From positions 1-64,000 of the forward strand of contig NZ_MSPQ01000008.1 of the NCBI RefSeq assembly GCF_001936475.1: DNA of 64,000 nt, read 5' to 3'. Each line of letters opens with the position of its first letter. The stretch's first letter is position 1. The notes beneath the pieces were generated by a model. It saw nothing but the letters and a program-made list of their open reading frames with translations. It had not been told where the DNA came from and did no database searches. A program made the position numbers and the translations under genes. This document shows positions 17,261 to 25,276 of the stretch, in pieces. This DNA comes from Algoriphagus marinus. Its GTDB lineage: Bacteria > Bacteroidota > Bacteroidia > Cytophagales > Cyclobacteriaceae.

Positions 17261-19009
17261 ATGGAAGTTGAAAGCCCTCATGACGTAAAAGTCTATCAAA
17301 TTAATCGGGGATTCTATGAGTTTCGAAATTTAAACTCGAGCTCGGGAATTATCCATCACATCATTAACTATCACGTAGAGCACTCCCTGAGACAAATTGA
17401 TTATGATGGAAACTTACCAGAATATCAAAAGGACAATATTAAATATAGTCTATATGTTTATAATGAAGTCGAATATGTTTCCCCATGGAAAGTATATTTA
17501 CCTGCTGAAATCACCGAGGATAATGATTTTAATGTAAAGGCCTCGTCATTTGTTTTATTCGCAGAATTAGAAGATAGAATATTCTGCATTGTTGGCGGAC
17601 GAGGTATATCAGCTATAAAAAGGTTCATCAATTATTCATTTGGTCTTGAATTATATGAAAAATTTTCAAACCCAACTACCGATATTGTTTATACTTTATT
17701 TTCTAGATCCCTATCTGGAAATTTAACCTCTCAATTCTCAACATTTAAAGAACAACAAATTCTCATTGACGCTTTATCATTAGGAAGAATACCCATAAAA
17801 ATATTAATTGGGATAAACCAAGAGGGGTTTCTTGAAATCTTTAATTTTTTACCATTAACTGAAAATACAGAGCAATTTATTGAAATAGGAAACTCATTTT
17901 GGTTAAAGAACAAACTAACGTTTGACGAAACCCATCAGTTACTTCAAATTGTAGGTGATCTTTTACAAAGACCATCAAACAATAGAATAAGTCGTTTTGA
18001 AGAAGTGAAAGATCAAGAATTTTGTGATAATTCATTGATTCCAGGCTTGTCTACTAATATTTTTGATGATTCTCAAAGAGTAGCTAGCGGAAGTCATGCT
18101 CAACTAGATTTTGATTTTGTTCATCCTCAAAAACTTTTAATGTTTTATGAATGTGATTCATTTCAAGCCTTCTACAAAAAAGGCAAAGTCCCAATGTACT
18201 CCACAAATAATAGAAATGAGATATATCAGGGAGTTCTAACTAAAATCAGGAATGATCATGGAAGTATTAACCAATTTGATTTTAATGGAATACTTTGGGG
18301 AATACAAATAAAAGGTTTTAAAGGAGGTAATGAGGTAACAAAAGCACCATTCATCACACACATAAATTGTGAATATAAAATAAATCAAACATCTTATTTT
18401 TTCCTAGACAATCGTTGGTATCAGGCGAAAGGGGATTTTATTGATACAATTAATTCAGAAAGCAAACAAATCTTAAAAGCGAAGTTTTGGGAAAACAATC
18501 CTTTAGCTTTAAGCTGGAACTCTAGTCAGACTGAAGGAGTCTATAATCTTAGCTATTTGAATCAACAAGGTTTTATTGTGCTCGATAGAATGTTGGGGCA
18601 AAACATAGAACTTTGTGATTTACTTTACGAAACAGACACTACGATTTACCTTATTCATGTAAAAGCAGGGTTTGATGCTAAGTTGAGAGAACTCACAAAT
18701 CAGATTTTAATTTCATCATCTAGACTTTCCAATGATTTAACGACAAATAAGGATTTCGTAAGAGAAGTTTTTCAATCTTTCCAAAATAGCCCTAACAATA
18801 TTCATTCGTTCGATGAAGAAAGATTTTTGAATCTTTTTGAAAAAAATATTGAGTTTGTTCTTGCCTTTTGCCCGAAAGGTGTCAGAAACGATGTAATTAA
18901 TAATATAGAAGCATTCACATCAAATGTGGCCAAATTTTCGATAATCAGCGTTTCAAGGGAAATGGCTACAAACAGCTACCCTCTAAAAATAGTAGAACTT
19001 TCAAGTTAA
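17261..19009 (+). CDS. DUF6119/TIGR04141-like sporadically distributed protein
   Basis: Cytosolic protein of 582 aa from the ATG at 17261; an in-frame ATG at 17213 would overlap the end of hsdS and adds an unlikely leader. I match it tentatively to the TIGR04141/DUF6119 family: a central GGRGISAIKRFINYSFGLELYEKF segment, where family members have a gly-rich stretch before an FGL motif, and a C-terminal IELCDLLYE...IHVKAG block near 464-485 that fits the family's ELCDLL..IHVKR signature. Family function is unknown, but members occur patchily in mobile and defence loci. It begins 26 bp after hsdS, in the same direction. The gene is AT-richer than hsdM, consistent with separate acquisition. Confidence 0.6.
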   Translation: MEVESPHDVKVYQINRGFYEFRNLNSSSGIIHHIINYHVEHSLRQIDYDGNLPEYQKDNIKYSLYVYNEVEYVSPWKVYLPAEITEDNDFNVKASSFVLFAELEDRIFCIVGGRGISAIKRFINYSFGLELYEKFSNPTTDIVYTLFSRSLSGNLTSQFSTFKEQQILIDALSLGRIPIKILIGINQEGFLEIFNFLPLTENTEQFIEIGNSFWLKNKLTFDETHQLLQIVGDLLQRPSNNRISRFEEVKDQEFCDNSLIPGLSTNIFDDSQRVASGSHAQLDFDFVHPQKLLMFYECDSFQAFYKKGKVPMYSTNNRNEIYQGVLTKIRNDHGSINQFDFNGILWGIQIKGFKGGNEVTKAPFITHINCEYKINQTSYFFLDNRWYQAKGDFIDTINSESKQILKAKFWENNPLALSWNSSQTEGVYNLSYLNQQGFIVLDRMLGQNIELCDLLYETDTTIYLIHVKAGFDAKLRELTNQILISSSRLSNDLTTNKDFVREVFQSFQNSPNNIHSFDEERFLNLFEKNIEFVLAFCPKGVRNDVINNIEAFTSNVAKFSIISVSREMATNSYPLKIVELSS

Positions 19010-19020
19010 CTAAAAGCTAT

Positions 19021-19434
19021 ATGGCTGAAATACATCGAAATAATACAGGTTTATCAGGAGAGTACTTTGTTGCAGCAGAGTTGTATAGAAGAGGTTGGTC
19101 TGTCGGTATGACCTTGGGTAATGCCAAAGCAGTTGACCTTTTTGCGGAGAAAGGTAATACGAGAATTTCTGTCCAAGTAAAGTCAATATATAAAGCTAAA
19201 AACGTAGGATGGCCTCTAATGAATACTGCTGTTAAGCAGGACTGCTTTTATATTTTCGTCAATCTGAATGGCGACAAGATCAATGCTGATTTACCTGATA
19301 GTCCGCAGTATTTTGTTTGTACTTCAGTGGAAGCACTTTTAAAGGTTAAACAATATAAAACTCGCGGTATTGTAAATCTTAACTCTCTCAATAATCAGTT
19401 ATTTTTAGAAAGATGGGATAAGTTGGAGATTTAA
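19021..19434 (+). CDS. PD-(D/E)XK nuclease-like protein, 137 aa
   Basis: Small protein with the layout of a PD-(D/E)XK nuclease core: an N-terminal helix GLSGEYFVAAELYRRGW with E14, then AVDLFAE with D39, and the strand ISVQVKS with Q52-x-K54. This E...D...QxK arrangement is shared with Mrr- and Holliday-junction-resolvase-like folds and DUF4365-type proteins. No DNA-binding domain is attached. It starts 11 bp after the DUF6119-like gene, and the FRG gene follows 9 bp after its stop, so these three are probably one transcript. It could be the effector of an uncharacterised system or an accessory to the type I enzyme. Confidence 0.65.
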   Translation: MAEIHRNNTGLSGEYFVAAELYRRGWSVGMTLGNAKAVDLFAEKGNTRISVQVKSIYKAKNVGWPLMNTAVKQDCFYIFVNLNGDKINADLPDSPQYFVCTSVEALLKVKQYKTRGIVNLNSLNNQLFLERWDKLEI

Positions 19435-19443
19435 GATTATGAT

Positions 19444-20220
19444 ATGGAAAGATTAGCCTCAGATAAATTCCGAATGAATTCTTTAGATGAGTTTATTTCA
19501 TTTTTACAACTACATCTAATTGATGATGATGAATTCCGACTATTTCGAGGTCAGAAGAATGCTTCTTGGAAACTAGAATCGAGGCTCTATCGAGAAGTAA
19601 TGGAGGCTGATCTTGAGCAATCTTTTTATGAGATAGAGCAAACATTATTTGAAAGCTTCAAAAGCAAGCTAGACAAATTAAAAAAAGAGACTTCTTCAAA
19701 CACCGAAGTTTTGGCATATGCTCAACATTATGGTTTACCTACACGACTACTTGATTGGTCGACTAATTCTTTGGTTGCTTTATGGTTTGCATTTAGTGAA
19801 AGTCAGATGGGTAATTTTGATAGAGTTGTTCAAACGATTACAATTCAAAAATGGGATGTTAAAGGTGCTGAAGATGAAAACATCTTTAATACAAGAGTTG
19901 CTAGATTTATTAATCCTCGAAATCATTTCATAGATGACAGAATAAAGAACCAAGAAGGTTGGTTTTCAAATCAGGATATAAACATTATTCCTATAGGTAA
20001 AGAGCGTTCAGGAGATGGTCTCCCCCATTTTGGTCGATCTGGTTTAATTGAAGAGGACGATTATTTCAACTGGAAAATCTCAAAGTATTATTTCAGTAAT
20101 TCACTTAGAAATTCCATTTTGGAAAGCCTTGAAGAAGCCGGAATTACAAAAGAGTTTTTATTTCCTGACTTTTCGAGAATATGTGAGGAGATAAAGGATG
20201 ACGTTTATTCGAGATTTTGA
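19444..20220 (+). CDS. FRG-domain protein
   Basis: Cytosolic protein of 258 aa with an FRG domain, named for its F/Y-RG motif: FRLFRGQKNASWKLESRLYR at 31-50, followed by YAQHYGLPTRLLDWSTNSLVALWFAF at 92-117, which are its two strongest signatures. The function of FRG domains is unknown; they are frequent in phage and defence-associated loci. It begins nine bases after the PD-(D/E)XK-like gene. The C-terminal third (about 175-258) has no recognised motif. Confidence 0.8.
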   Translation: MERLASDKFRMNSLDEFISFLQLHLIDDDEFRLFRGQKNASWKLESRLYREVMEADLEQSFYEIEQTLFESFKSKLDKLKKETSSNTEVLAYAQHYGLPTRLLDWSTNSLVALWFAFSESQMGNFDRVVQTITIQKWDVKGAEDENIFNTRVARFINPRNHFIDDRIKNQEGWFSNQDINIIPIGKERSGDGLPHFGRSGLIEEDDYFNWKISKYYFSNSLRNSILESLEEAGITKEFLFPDFSRICEEIKDDVYSRF

Positions 20221-20263
20221 ATGATTCATTATGACAAATAAATATCTATTGAACCAAAATGTA

Positions 20264-20275
20264 AACCTGTAGGTT
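20264..20275. promoter_or_regulatory. Possible operator of the TAC module
   Basis: Inverted repeat AACCT-GT-AGGTT, six bases upstream of the toxin start codon. Xre-type antitoxins of this class usually bind such palindromes over their own promoter. Short, so chance occurrence is possible. Confidence 0.35.
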
Positions 20276-20281
20276 GACACT

Positions 20282-20824
20282 ATGAATATTGTTACTATAT
20301 TTGAGCGCTCTAGGGACTGTCTTTTTGCTGTTAAGTATGATGACAATAAGCTAGATGCGCTTGAAATACTACAAGAAACATGGTCAGATCCAGAAGAATT
20401 ACGCAAGTTTTTCATACAATACAAAAAGGATTATGAAGCCTATTATGGCAAAGCAAGAATCAGTTCGATAGTTGAGATAGCCATCGATGATGCGGATTTG
20501 CTGTTTGAAACCTTATTTAAATTGGCTGAAGATGAATCAGGAAGTCATCTTGGCGAATTTTTAAAACCGCTACACAATAAAGAAGCTGGAAAAGCTTATG
20601 ACTTACAACAATTAAAAGGATATGGAACACTCAATAATTCATTTTTGAGAGTGTATGCTATTCGGTATGGAAATTCCTACGTTATTACTGGGGGTGCCAT
20701 TAAATTGACGGATCAAATGAAAGATCGGAAACACACAAAAGATGAGCTTTATAAACTCAATTTGGTAAGAGATTACCTCCAAGAGAAAGGTGAAGAAGGA
20801 GAGTTCGTTTACTTAGACATTTAA
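20282..20824 (+). CDS. HigB/RelE-like toxin of a TAC module
   Basis: Protein of 180 aa encoded directly before an Xre antitoxin gene. The region about 112-166 (LQQLKGYG...FLRVYAIRYGNSYVITGGAIKLTDQ...DELYKLNLVRDYL) has the strand-strand-helix pattern of HigB/RelE-like mRNA interferases, including the LR.YAIR strand and a following GG.IK turn. The N-terminal 110 residues are not typical of minimal HigB toxins (about 90-125 aa), so it is an extended or divergent member. The antitoxin starts four bases after its stop. The toxin-antitoxin-chaperone order equals that of the M. tuberculosis HigB1-HigA1-SecB-like system. Toxicity is inferred, not shown. Confidence 0.6.
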   Translation: MNIVTIFERSRDCLFAVKYDDNKLDALEILQETWSDPEELRKFFIQYKKDYEAYYGKARISSIVEIAIDDADLLFETLFKLAEDESGSHLGEFLKPLHNKEAGKAYDLQQLKGYGTLNNSFLRVYAIRYGNSYVITGGAIKLTDQMKDRKHTKDELYKLNLVRDYLQEKGEEGEFVYLDI

Positions 20825-20828
20825 GACA

Positions 20829-21311
20829 ATGAGCATTACAGAAGAAAAATTAAAGAATTTAGCAGCAAAGAATCCAACCTCCAACTGGAAGGAAAAAGTT
20901 GCTTTTAGAAAAGAAAATAAGGCATGGATCAAGAAGGCAACAAGAATTGCTTTGCGCATTTTGGATGCCTTGGATGATAAAGGCTGGAATCAAACCGATC
21001 TGGCAAAAGCGCTAGGTGTGACTCGTCAGCAAGTAAGCAAATTGGTAAAAGGACAGAATGATTACAAGCTTTCAACCCTTACCCAATTGGAAAAAGTGCT
21101 GGAGATTCAGTTGCAGGCTATTTTGGCAGAGAATGAGCAGGTAATGACTGAGGAGATGATTAAAGAGCGATTAAATGAAGAAATCACTGATTATCATCGC
21201 AAATGGGTTCTTACCCAGCAGTATTTTAATTTGAAAAATCAAAAACCAAATCCTCAACTAGTAATGGCAGTGGAAAAAGCTTCCGAGGATGATTATGCAA
21301 TGGCAGGATGA
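20829..21311 (+). CDS. Xre-family antitoxin with C-terminal extension (HigA-like)
   Basis: DNA-binding antitoxin of 160 aa. The Xre helix-turn-helix lies at about 43-95 (LDALDDKGWNQTDLAKALGV, then TRQQVSKLVKGQNDYKLSTL). Beyond it, about 105-160 form an extra tail with exposed aromatic/hydrophobic residues (DYHRKWVLTQQYFNL). In TAC systems a comparable tail, the chaperone-addiction region, makes the antitoxin unstable unless the SecB-like chaperone binds it. Its stop overlaps the start of the SecB-like gene (ATGA), so the two are translationally coupled. It likely represses its own promoter through the palindrome at 20264-20275. Confidence 0.8.
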   Translation: MSITEEKLKNLAAKNPTSNWKEKVAFRKENKAWIKKATRIALRILDALDDKGWNQTDLAKALGVTRQQVSKLVKGQNDYKLSTLTQLEKVLEIQLQAILAENEQVMTEEMIKERLNEEITDYHRKWVLTQQYFNLKNQKPNPQLVMAVEKASEDDYAMAG

Positions 21312-21763
21312 AAGCAAAATTCTCACCCTTACAATTATTGGATTTCAAGCTCTTGGAGTCTCATTATGAATTTATAGTTCCTGAAAATGATGAACTGGAC
21401 CCAAAAGAACTGTTTTTCTCCTATCCAGTCGAAATAGATTTTGGTATGAGCCCTATCGAAGAAAATGGCGAAATCCAATTGATAACTATAATTGAAGTCA
21501 ATCTAGACGAGGAAAACAAATTCCCTGGATATAAAATAATGGTTGAAGGTGGTGGTACTTTCAAAATCAGTGAATCTGAAGAAATTGAAGATGGACTAAG
21601 AAACAATCTGTTAAGATTTTCTACGCTCAATATGATGGTAAATAACTTACGTAATATTATCTACCAAATTACTAATTTGGGGCCAATGGGAGGCTATTTG
21701 CTACCCCCTATTGATATTACTAAGTTATTAAAGGATAAAGCTGATGAACAGGAAGATGAATAA
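21308..21763 (+). CDS. SecB-like chaperone of a TAC module
   Basis: Protein of 151 aa resembling SecB. The beta-sheet region contains NKFPGYKIMVEGGGTFKI, matching SecB strands around its CEVQQAGIF motif. The helix and C-terminal block LRNIIYQITNLGPMGGYLLPPIDITKLL corresponds to SecB's [26 protein letters not shown]. Size matches SecB (about 150-170 aa). Bacteroidota generally lack the housekeeping proteobacterial SecB, and this gene overlaps an Xre antitoxin gene by four bases, so a dedicated antitoxin chaperone is the best reading. It is followed after 10 bp by a strong terminator, which closes the island. Confidence 0.78.
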   Translation: MKAKFSPLQLLDFKLLESHYEFIVPENDELDPKELFFSYPVEIDFGMSPIEENGEIQLITIIEVNLDEENKFPGYKIMVEGGGTFKISESEEIEDGLRNNLLRFSTLNMMVNNLRNIIYQITNLGPMGGYLLPPIDITKLLKDKADEQEDE

Positions 21764-21773
21764 ATAAAAACTT

Positions 21774-21807
21774 AAAAAAACCGAGATAGATTTGTTTCGG
21801 TTTTTTT
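21774..21807 (+). terminator. Rho-independent terminator after the TAC module
   Basis: Eleven-base stem AAAAAAACCGA / TCGGTTTTTTT (21774-21784 and 21797-21807) with a 12-nt loop and a seven-T run, 10 bp after the SecB-like stop codon. Confidence 0.8.
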
Positions 21808-22195
21808 ATGGTTAAATGTATTTTTTCAAAGCTCAGCAATTCAATGTTTATAATGTCAAATCCTAATCTTAGGATTTTCAATGTGTAGAAAATCTACGAT
21901 CCAAGTTTTTGTCTTGCTGCGTCTTGTCCCGATGAATTCGGGGGCAAAAAAACATGGAAAAAGAAAATAAAAATCGTTACCATCCCCCCGCACATACACC
22001 CTTTTCCAGATAGAAATCCTGCGCGGGAGGTTTTAAATGGTGGGGTTTCTTTTAACCATGGCCCCGATAACTATCGAGGGCGCCCATGGCTACCGAGCTT
22101 TAGCACCTACGGCGCAGGTGGCTAGGTCACTATTTGAGTGATCTTCCAATTTTAAGGTTTTCAGACTTCGCAATTTTGCCTTCTGATTTCAAAAG

Positions 22196-22231
22196 CTATG
22201 TTTCCTATGTGACTATGTGGTTTTAATAAAA
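22196..22231 (+). repeat. 36-bp direct repeat, copy 1
   Basis: Starts CTATGTTTCCTATGTGACTA. It matches 22332-22367 at 33 of 36 positions; both copies end in AATAAAA. Internally it is a degenerate eight-base repeat of CTATGTGN. Confidence 0.65.
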
Positions 22232-22331
22232 GCCATACTACTCTCCTTTCTTTGTTCTTTTGGCTTGATGCAAAAGAACATTGAAAAAGAAAATAAAAAC
22301 ACCTTCGGTGTTATCTATTGCGGTAGAAAAA

Positions 22332-22367
22332 CTATGTTTTCTATGTGTCTATGTGGTTTAAATAAAA
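22332..22367 (+). repeat. 36-bp direct repeat, copy 2
   Basis: Second copy of the repeat at 22196-22231, 136 bp downstream in the same orientation, with three mismatches. Confidence 0.65.
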
Positions 22368-22410
22368 AACATCTATGTTTCCGGAACTTTGTCGGGAGTA
22401 ATAAAAAAAC

Positions 22411-23811
22411 TCAACTCTCCAGATGATCATCCATCTTTTCCCGCATGCCCTTTCGGGTATAAACCCGGCTAGCCCAGAAATAGAAGATTAATCCGATGAC
22501 TAACCAGCAGGCGACAATGGTCCATTCGATGCCATTCAGTGCAGAAGGATTTCCGGGTAAATACAAATAGAACAAGCCTAATCCGCATACAAAAGCCATG
22601 ATCCCAACCCATTTCCCAAAAGGCACTTTAAATGGTCTAGGCATAAGCGGTTCCTTCTTTCGCAATCGGTAAAAGGACAGCGCCACCAAAGTCCAGGAAA
22701 TCACTATTCCCAGCCCTCCGGCATTGACCAACCAATTCATCGCTTCTTTTCCGAAAACTGTGGCTAGAATTGAGGTCAGCGTGACAAATAGGATCGCTAC
22801 AATTGGAGATTTGAATTTAGGATGCAGGACTGCAAAGGCTTTGGGTAGCATTCCAGAATATCCCATTGCATAGATCGCCCGGGTCGCTCCTACAAAAAAG
22901 CTATTCCAGCTGGTAATAATTCCTGCCAGACCCGCTAAAATCAACAGGTTTTTGGCCCAGACTCCTGAATAGATTTTCTGCATGGCATCTGCCGGGGCCA
23001 GTGTGCTTGCTTCCAGTTCAATGCTGCTAAGGGTGGTTCCAACGCTATAAATAATCGCCGTGTACCAGCCAATGGCCAAAAGCACGGAGAGAATCAGGAT
23101 CTTGCCAATTTGCTTAAAAGGAAGATTGATTTCTTCCGCAGCCTGTGGAATCACATCGAATCCCACAAACATAAAAGGCGTCATTACAATGACTGCCAGC
23201 AAGCCAGTTGATATCTTCTCCGTTCCCCAGATTTCCCCGGATGAAATAGCTTCATTGGGAGAAAAAAGGCTTCCGAAAATCAACATCAAACCAGCTACTA
23301 GGATAAAGAGCGTAAAAACAGTTTGGATAAAAGCGGCAGATTTGACTCCAAAGAAGTTGATGACTCCGATCAAAACCGATCCAACTATTCCAATCAGAAC
23401 CCAATCCAGGTAGATGGGATTGCCTTGGAAGTTCCAGAGTGCTTCCCCTTGGGAAAGGGGTAAAATATTTCCCAGGACCACGGGCAAGGCCACCGCTTCA
23501 AAAGCACAGACGGAAACGTAGCCCAGAATAATAAACCAAGTACAGAAAAAGGAGGCGTCCAACCCGAGTCCCCGGTAACTGAACACATGCTCCCCTCCCA
23601 CTTTTGGCATTGCTGCAGTTAGCTCGGAATAGGTCAAGCCTACCAAAGCCACCACAAATCCTCCGATAAAGAAGGCGAGAATTGCGCCCATTACTCCGGC
23701 TTTGAGAATCCACTCAGAGGTGAGCACCACCCAACCCCAGCCGATCATCGCGCCGAAGGAAAGAGTGAAAATATCCCATTTGCCTAGTACTCGATTGAAC
23801 TTTGAACTCAT
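22411..23811 (-). CDS. APC-family amino acid/amine permease
   Basis: Inner-membrane permease of the amino acid-polyamine-organocation family, 466 aa, with about 12 hydrophobic helices. The first helix has SFGAMIGWGWV, the usual broken-helix substrate site of APC transporters; VGGEHVFSYRGLG (71-83) and the ATRAIYAMGYSGMLPK loop are also typical. Its start overlaps the stop of the aldehyde dehydrogenase gene by four bases, so it is the last gene of that unit. Context suggests uptake or exchange of an amine or GABA-like compound, which is inference. Confidence 0.88.
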   Translation of the reverse strand: MSSKFNRVLGKWDIFTLSFGAMIGWGWVVLTSEWILKAGVMGAILAFFIGGFVVALVGLTYSELTAAMPKVGGEHVFSYRGLGLDASFFCTWFIILGYVSVCAFEAVALPVVLGNILPLSQGEALWNFQGNPIYLDWVLIGIVGSVLIGVINFFGVKSAAFIQTVFTLFILVAGLMLIFGSLFSPNEAISSGEIWGTEKISTGLLAVIVMTPFMFVGFDVIPQAAEEINLPFKQIGKILILSVLLAIGWYTAIIYSVGTTLSSIELEASTLAPADAMQKIYSGVWAKNLLILAGLAGIITSWNSFFVGATRAIYAMGYSGMLPKAFAVLHPKFKSPIVAILFVTLTSILATVFGKEAMNWLVNAGGLGIVISWTLVALSFYRLRKKEPLMPRPFKVPFGKWVGIMAFVCGLGLFYLYLPGNPSALNGIEWTIVACWLVIGLIFYFWASRVYTRKGMREKMDDHLES

Positions 23812-25163
23812 TTGATATAGATGGTCTTTCGATTGATGAATTCCATCATGCCATCCTTGGAGAGTTCACGGCCGTAGCCTGAATTTTTTGTCCCCCCAAA
23901 AGGTAATCTCGGATCAGATTTGACTAATTCATTGATGAAATAAGCGCCATCTGACACTTCCCCCGACATGCTCAAAGCCTTTTCGATATTGGTCGTGCAT
24001 ACTGTCACACCCAAACCGTAATTTGATAGTTCAGAAAGTCGGAAGGCATCCTGCTCATCTTTTGCTCGGATCATGGCTGCCAAAGGTCCAAATGTCTCTT
24101 CGTCAAAAGCTGGCATTCCGGGTTTCACCTCTCCCAATATGGTAGGCTCGTGGTAGCAGTTTTCCTGTTTTCCCCCTAAGAGTAATTTGGCTCCTGCAGC
24201 AATAGACTTTTGGACTTGGCTTTGGAGTTCTTCTGCCAGATCTTTTCGTGCCAAGGTTCCTACTTTAGTATCTTCAGCCATGGGATCACCTGATTTAAGT
24301 TCTTTTACCCCTGCGGTGAATTTGCTCACGAATTCCTCATAAATCCCTTCCAAGAGTATAAAACGCTTGGCCGCAATACAGCTTTGACCACAGTTCAGCA
24401 TGCGCGCTGCAAGTGCAGTTTTCACGGCTTGATCGATATCCGCATCTTCCCAAACGATAAAAGCATTGTTTCCCCCCAATTCAAGTAATGACTTCTTCAA
24501 GTGCCTGCCGGCGATTTCCCCTACGGCTGTTCCTGCTCGTTCACTTCCTGTGAGTGTGACCGCTTTAATCGCCGGATGTGAAACAATAGTTTCCGTCAGA
24601 TCATGATGAACGATAAGATTTTGAAAAACTCCTTCGGGAAAACCAGCCTTCAGAAAGACAGATTCGATTTGCTTTGCGCAGCCAAAAACGTTTGAGGCAT
24701 GCTTGAGCATTCCTGTATTTCCTGCCATCAGAGTTGGGGCAGCGAATCGAAATACCTGCCAAAAAGGGAAATTCCAAGGCATAATCGCCAAGACACATCC
24801 AATCGGGTCATGCTTGACCATGCTTTTCTGGGCATCCGTGGCAATGACTTCATCTTTCAAAAATGCAGAAGCATTTTCAGCATAATAGTCACAAACCCAA
24901 GCACATTTATTTACTTCTGCACGAGATTCTGAAATGGGTTTGCCCATTTCCAAAGTGATCATTTGAGCATATTCTTCGACATTATCCCGTAGAACAGTTC
25001 CTGCCTTTACCATCATGGCGGCACGCGATTCAATAGGTACTTTACGCCAAGAGCTAAAAGCATCGGCTGCTTTTTGGAGCATTAAGTTCACTTCTGATTC
25101 AGATTGAGCTTGATATTGACCGACTACTGCTCCGTTATAAGGGTTGATACTTTTAAAATCCAT
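23808..25163 (-). CDS. NAD(P)-dependent succinate-semialdehyde dehydrogenase-like ALDH
   Basis: Aldehyde dehydrogenase of 451 aa, in the short Sad/GabD-like clade. It oxidises an aldehyde, probably succinate semialdehyde, to the acid. Visible catalytic features: N131 in MPWNFPFW, E228 in LLELGGNN and the nucleophile C262 in NCGQSCIAAKR; the cofactor turn GSERAGTAVGE is around 206-216. The C-terminal KNSGYGRELSKDGMMEFINRKT is typical. A 4-aminobutyrate aminotransferase lies upstream on the same strand (32198-33505) and would supply succinate semialdehyde. It is coupled to the APC permease by a four-base overlap. Confidence 0.88.
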   Translation of the reverse strand: MDFKSINPYNGAVVGQYQAQSESEVNLMLQKAADAFSSWRKVPIESRAAMMVKAGTVLRDNVEEYAQMITLEMGKPISESRAEVNKCAWVCDYYAENASAFLKDEVIATDAQKSMVKHDPIGCVLAIMPWNFPFWQVFRFAAPTLMAGNTGMLKHASNVFGCAKQIESVFLKAGFPEGVFQNLIVHHDLTETIVSHPAIKAVTLTGSERAGTAVGEIAGRHLKKSLLELGGNNAFIVWEDADIDQAVKTALAARMLNCGQSCIAAKRFILLEGIYEEFVSKFTAGVKELKSGDPMAEDTKVGTLARKDLAEELQSQVQKSIAAGAKLLLGGKQENCYHEPTILGEVKPGMPAFDEETFGPLAAMIRAKDEQDAFRLSELSNYGLGVTVCTTNIEKALSMSGEVSDGAYFINELVKSDPRLPFGGTKNSGYGRELSKDGMMEFINRKTIYIK

Positions 25164-25276
25164 GGTTGATTAGGTGTTTATGATTATTATGTTGTCCAGT
25201 AATTTTTTGGGTTGAAAGGAATCAAAACTTGTTTTCCTTGGACAATCAAATTGGTTTTAATCGATTTTTATTTTGT

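Larger units (their letters stand above)
21764..22410. other. 647-bp gap with duplicated repeat segments
   Basis: After the terminator the gap carries repeats but no convincing gene. It holds two direct 36-bp repeats (22196-22231 and 22332-22367), two copies of the string AAAAAGAAAATAAAAA (about 21958 and 22282), a 9-bp hairpin GTTCTTTTG...CAAAAGAAC (22254-22279) and a palindromic CCATGG...CCATGG region near 22056-22089. A 69-codon plus-strand ORF made of these repeats was rejected. Confidence 0.55.

Noticed and set aside
22217..22426. 69-codon plus-strand ORF
   Set aside because: It is made of intergenic direct repeats and a hairpin; Cys/Lys-rich translation with no domain.
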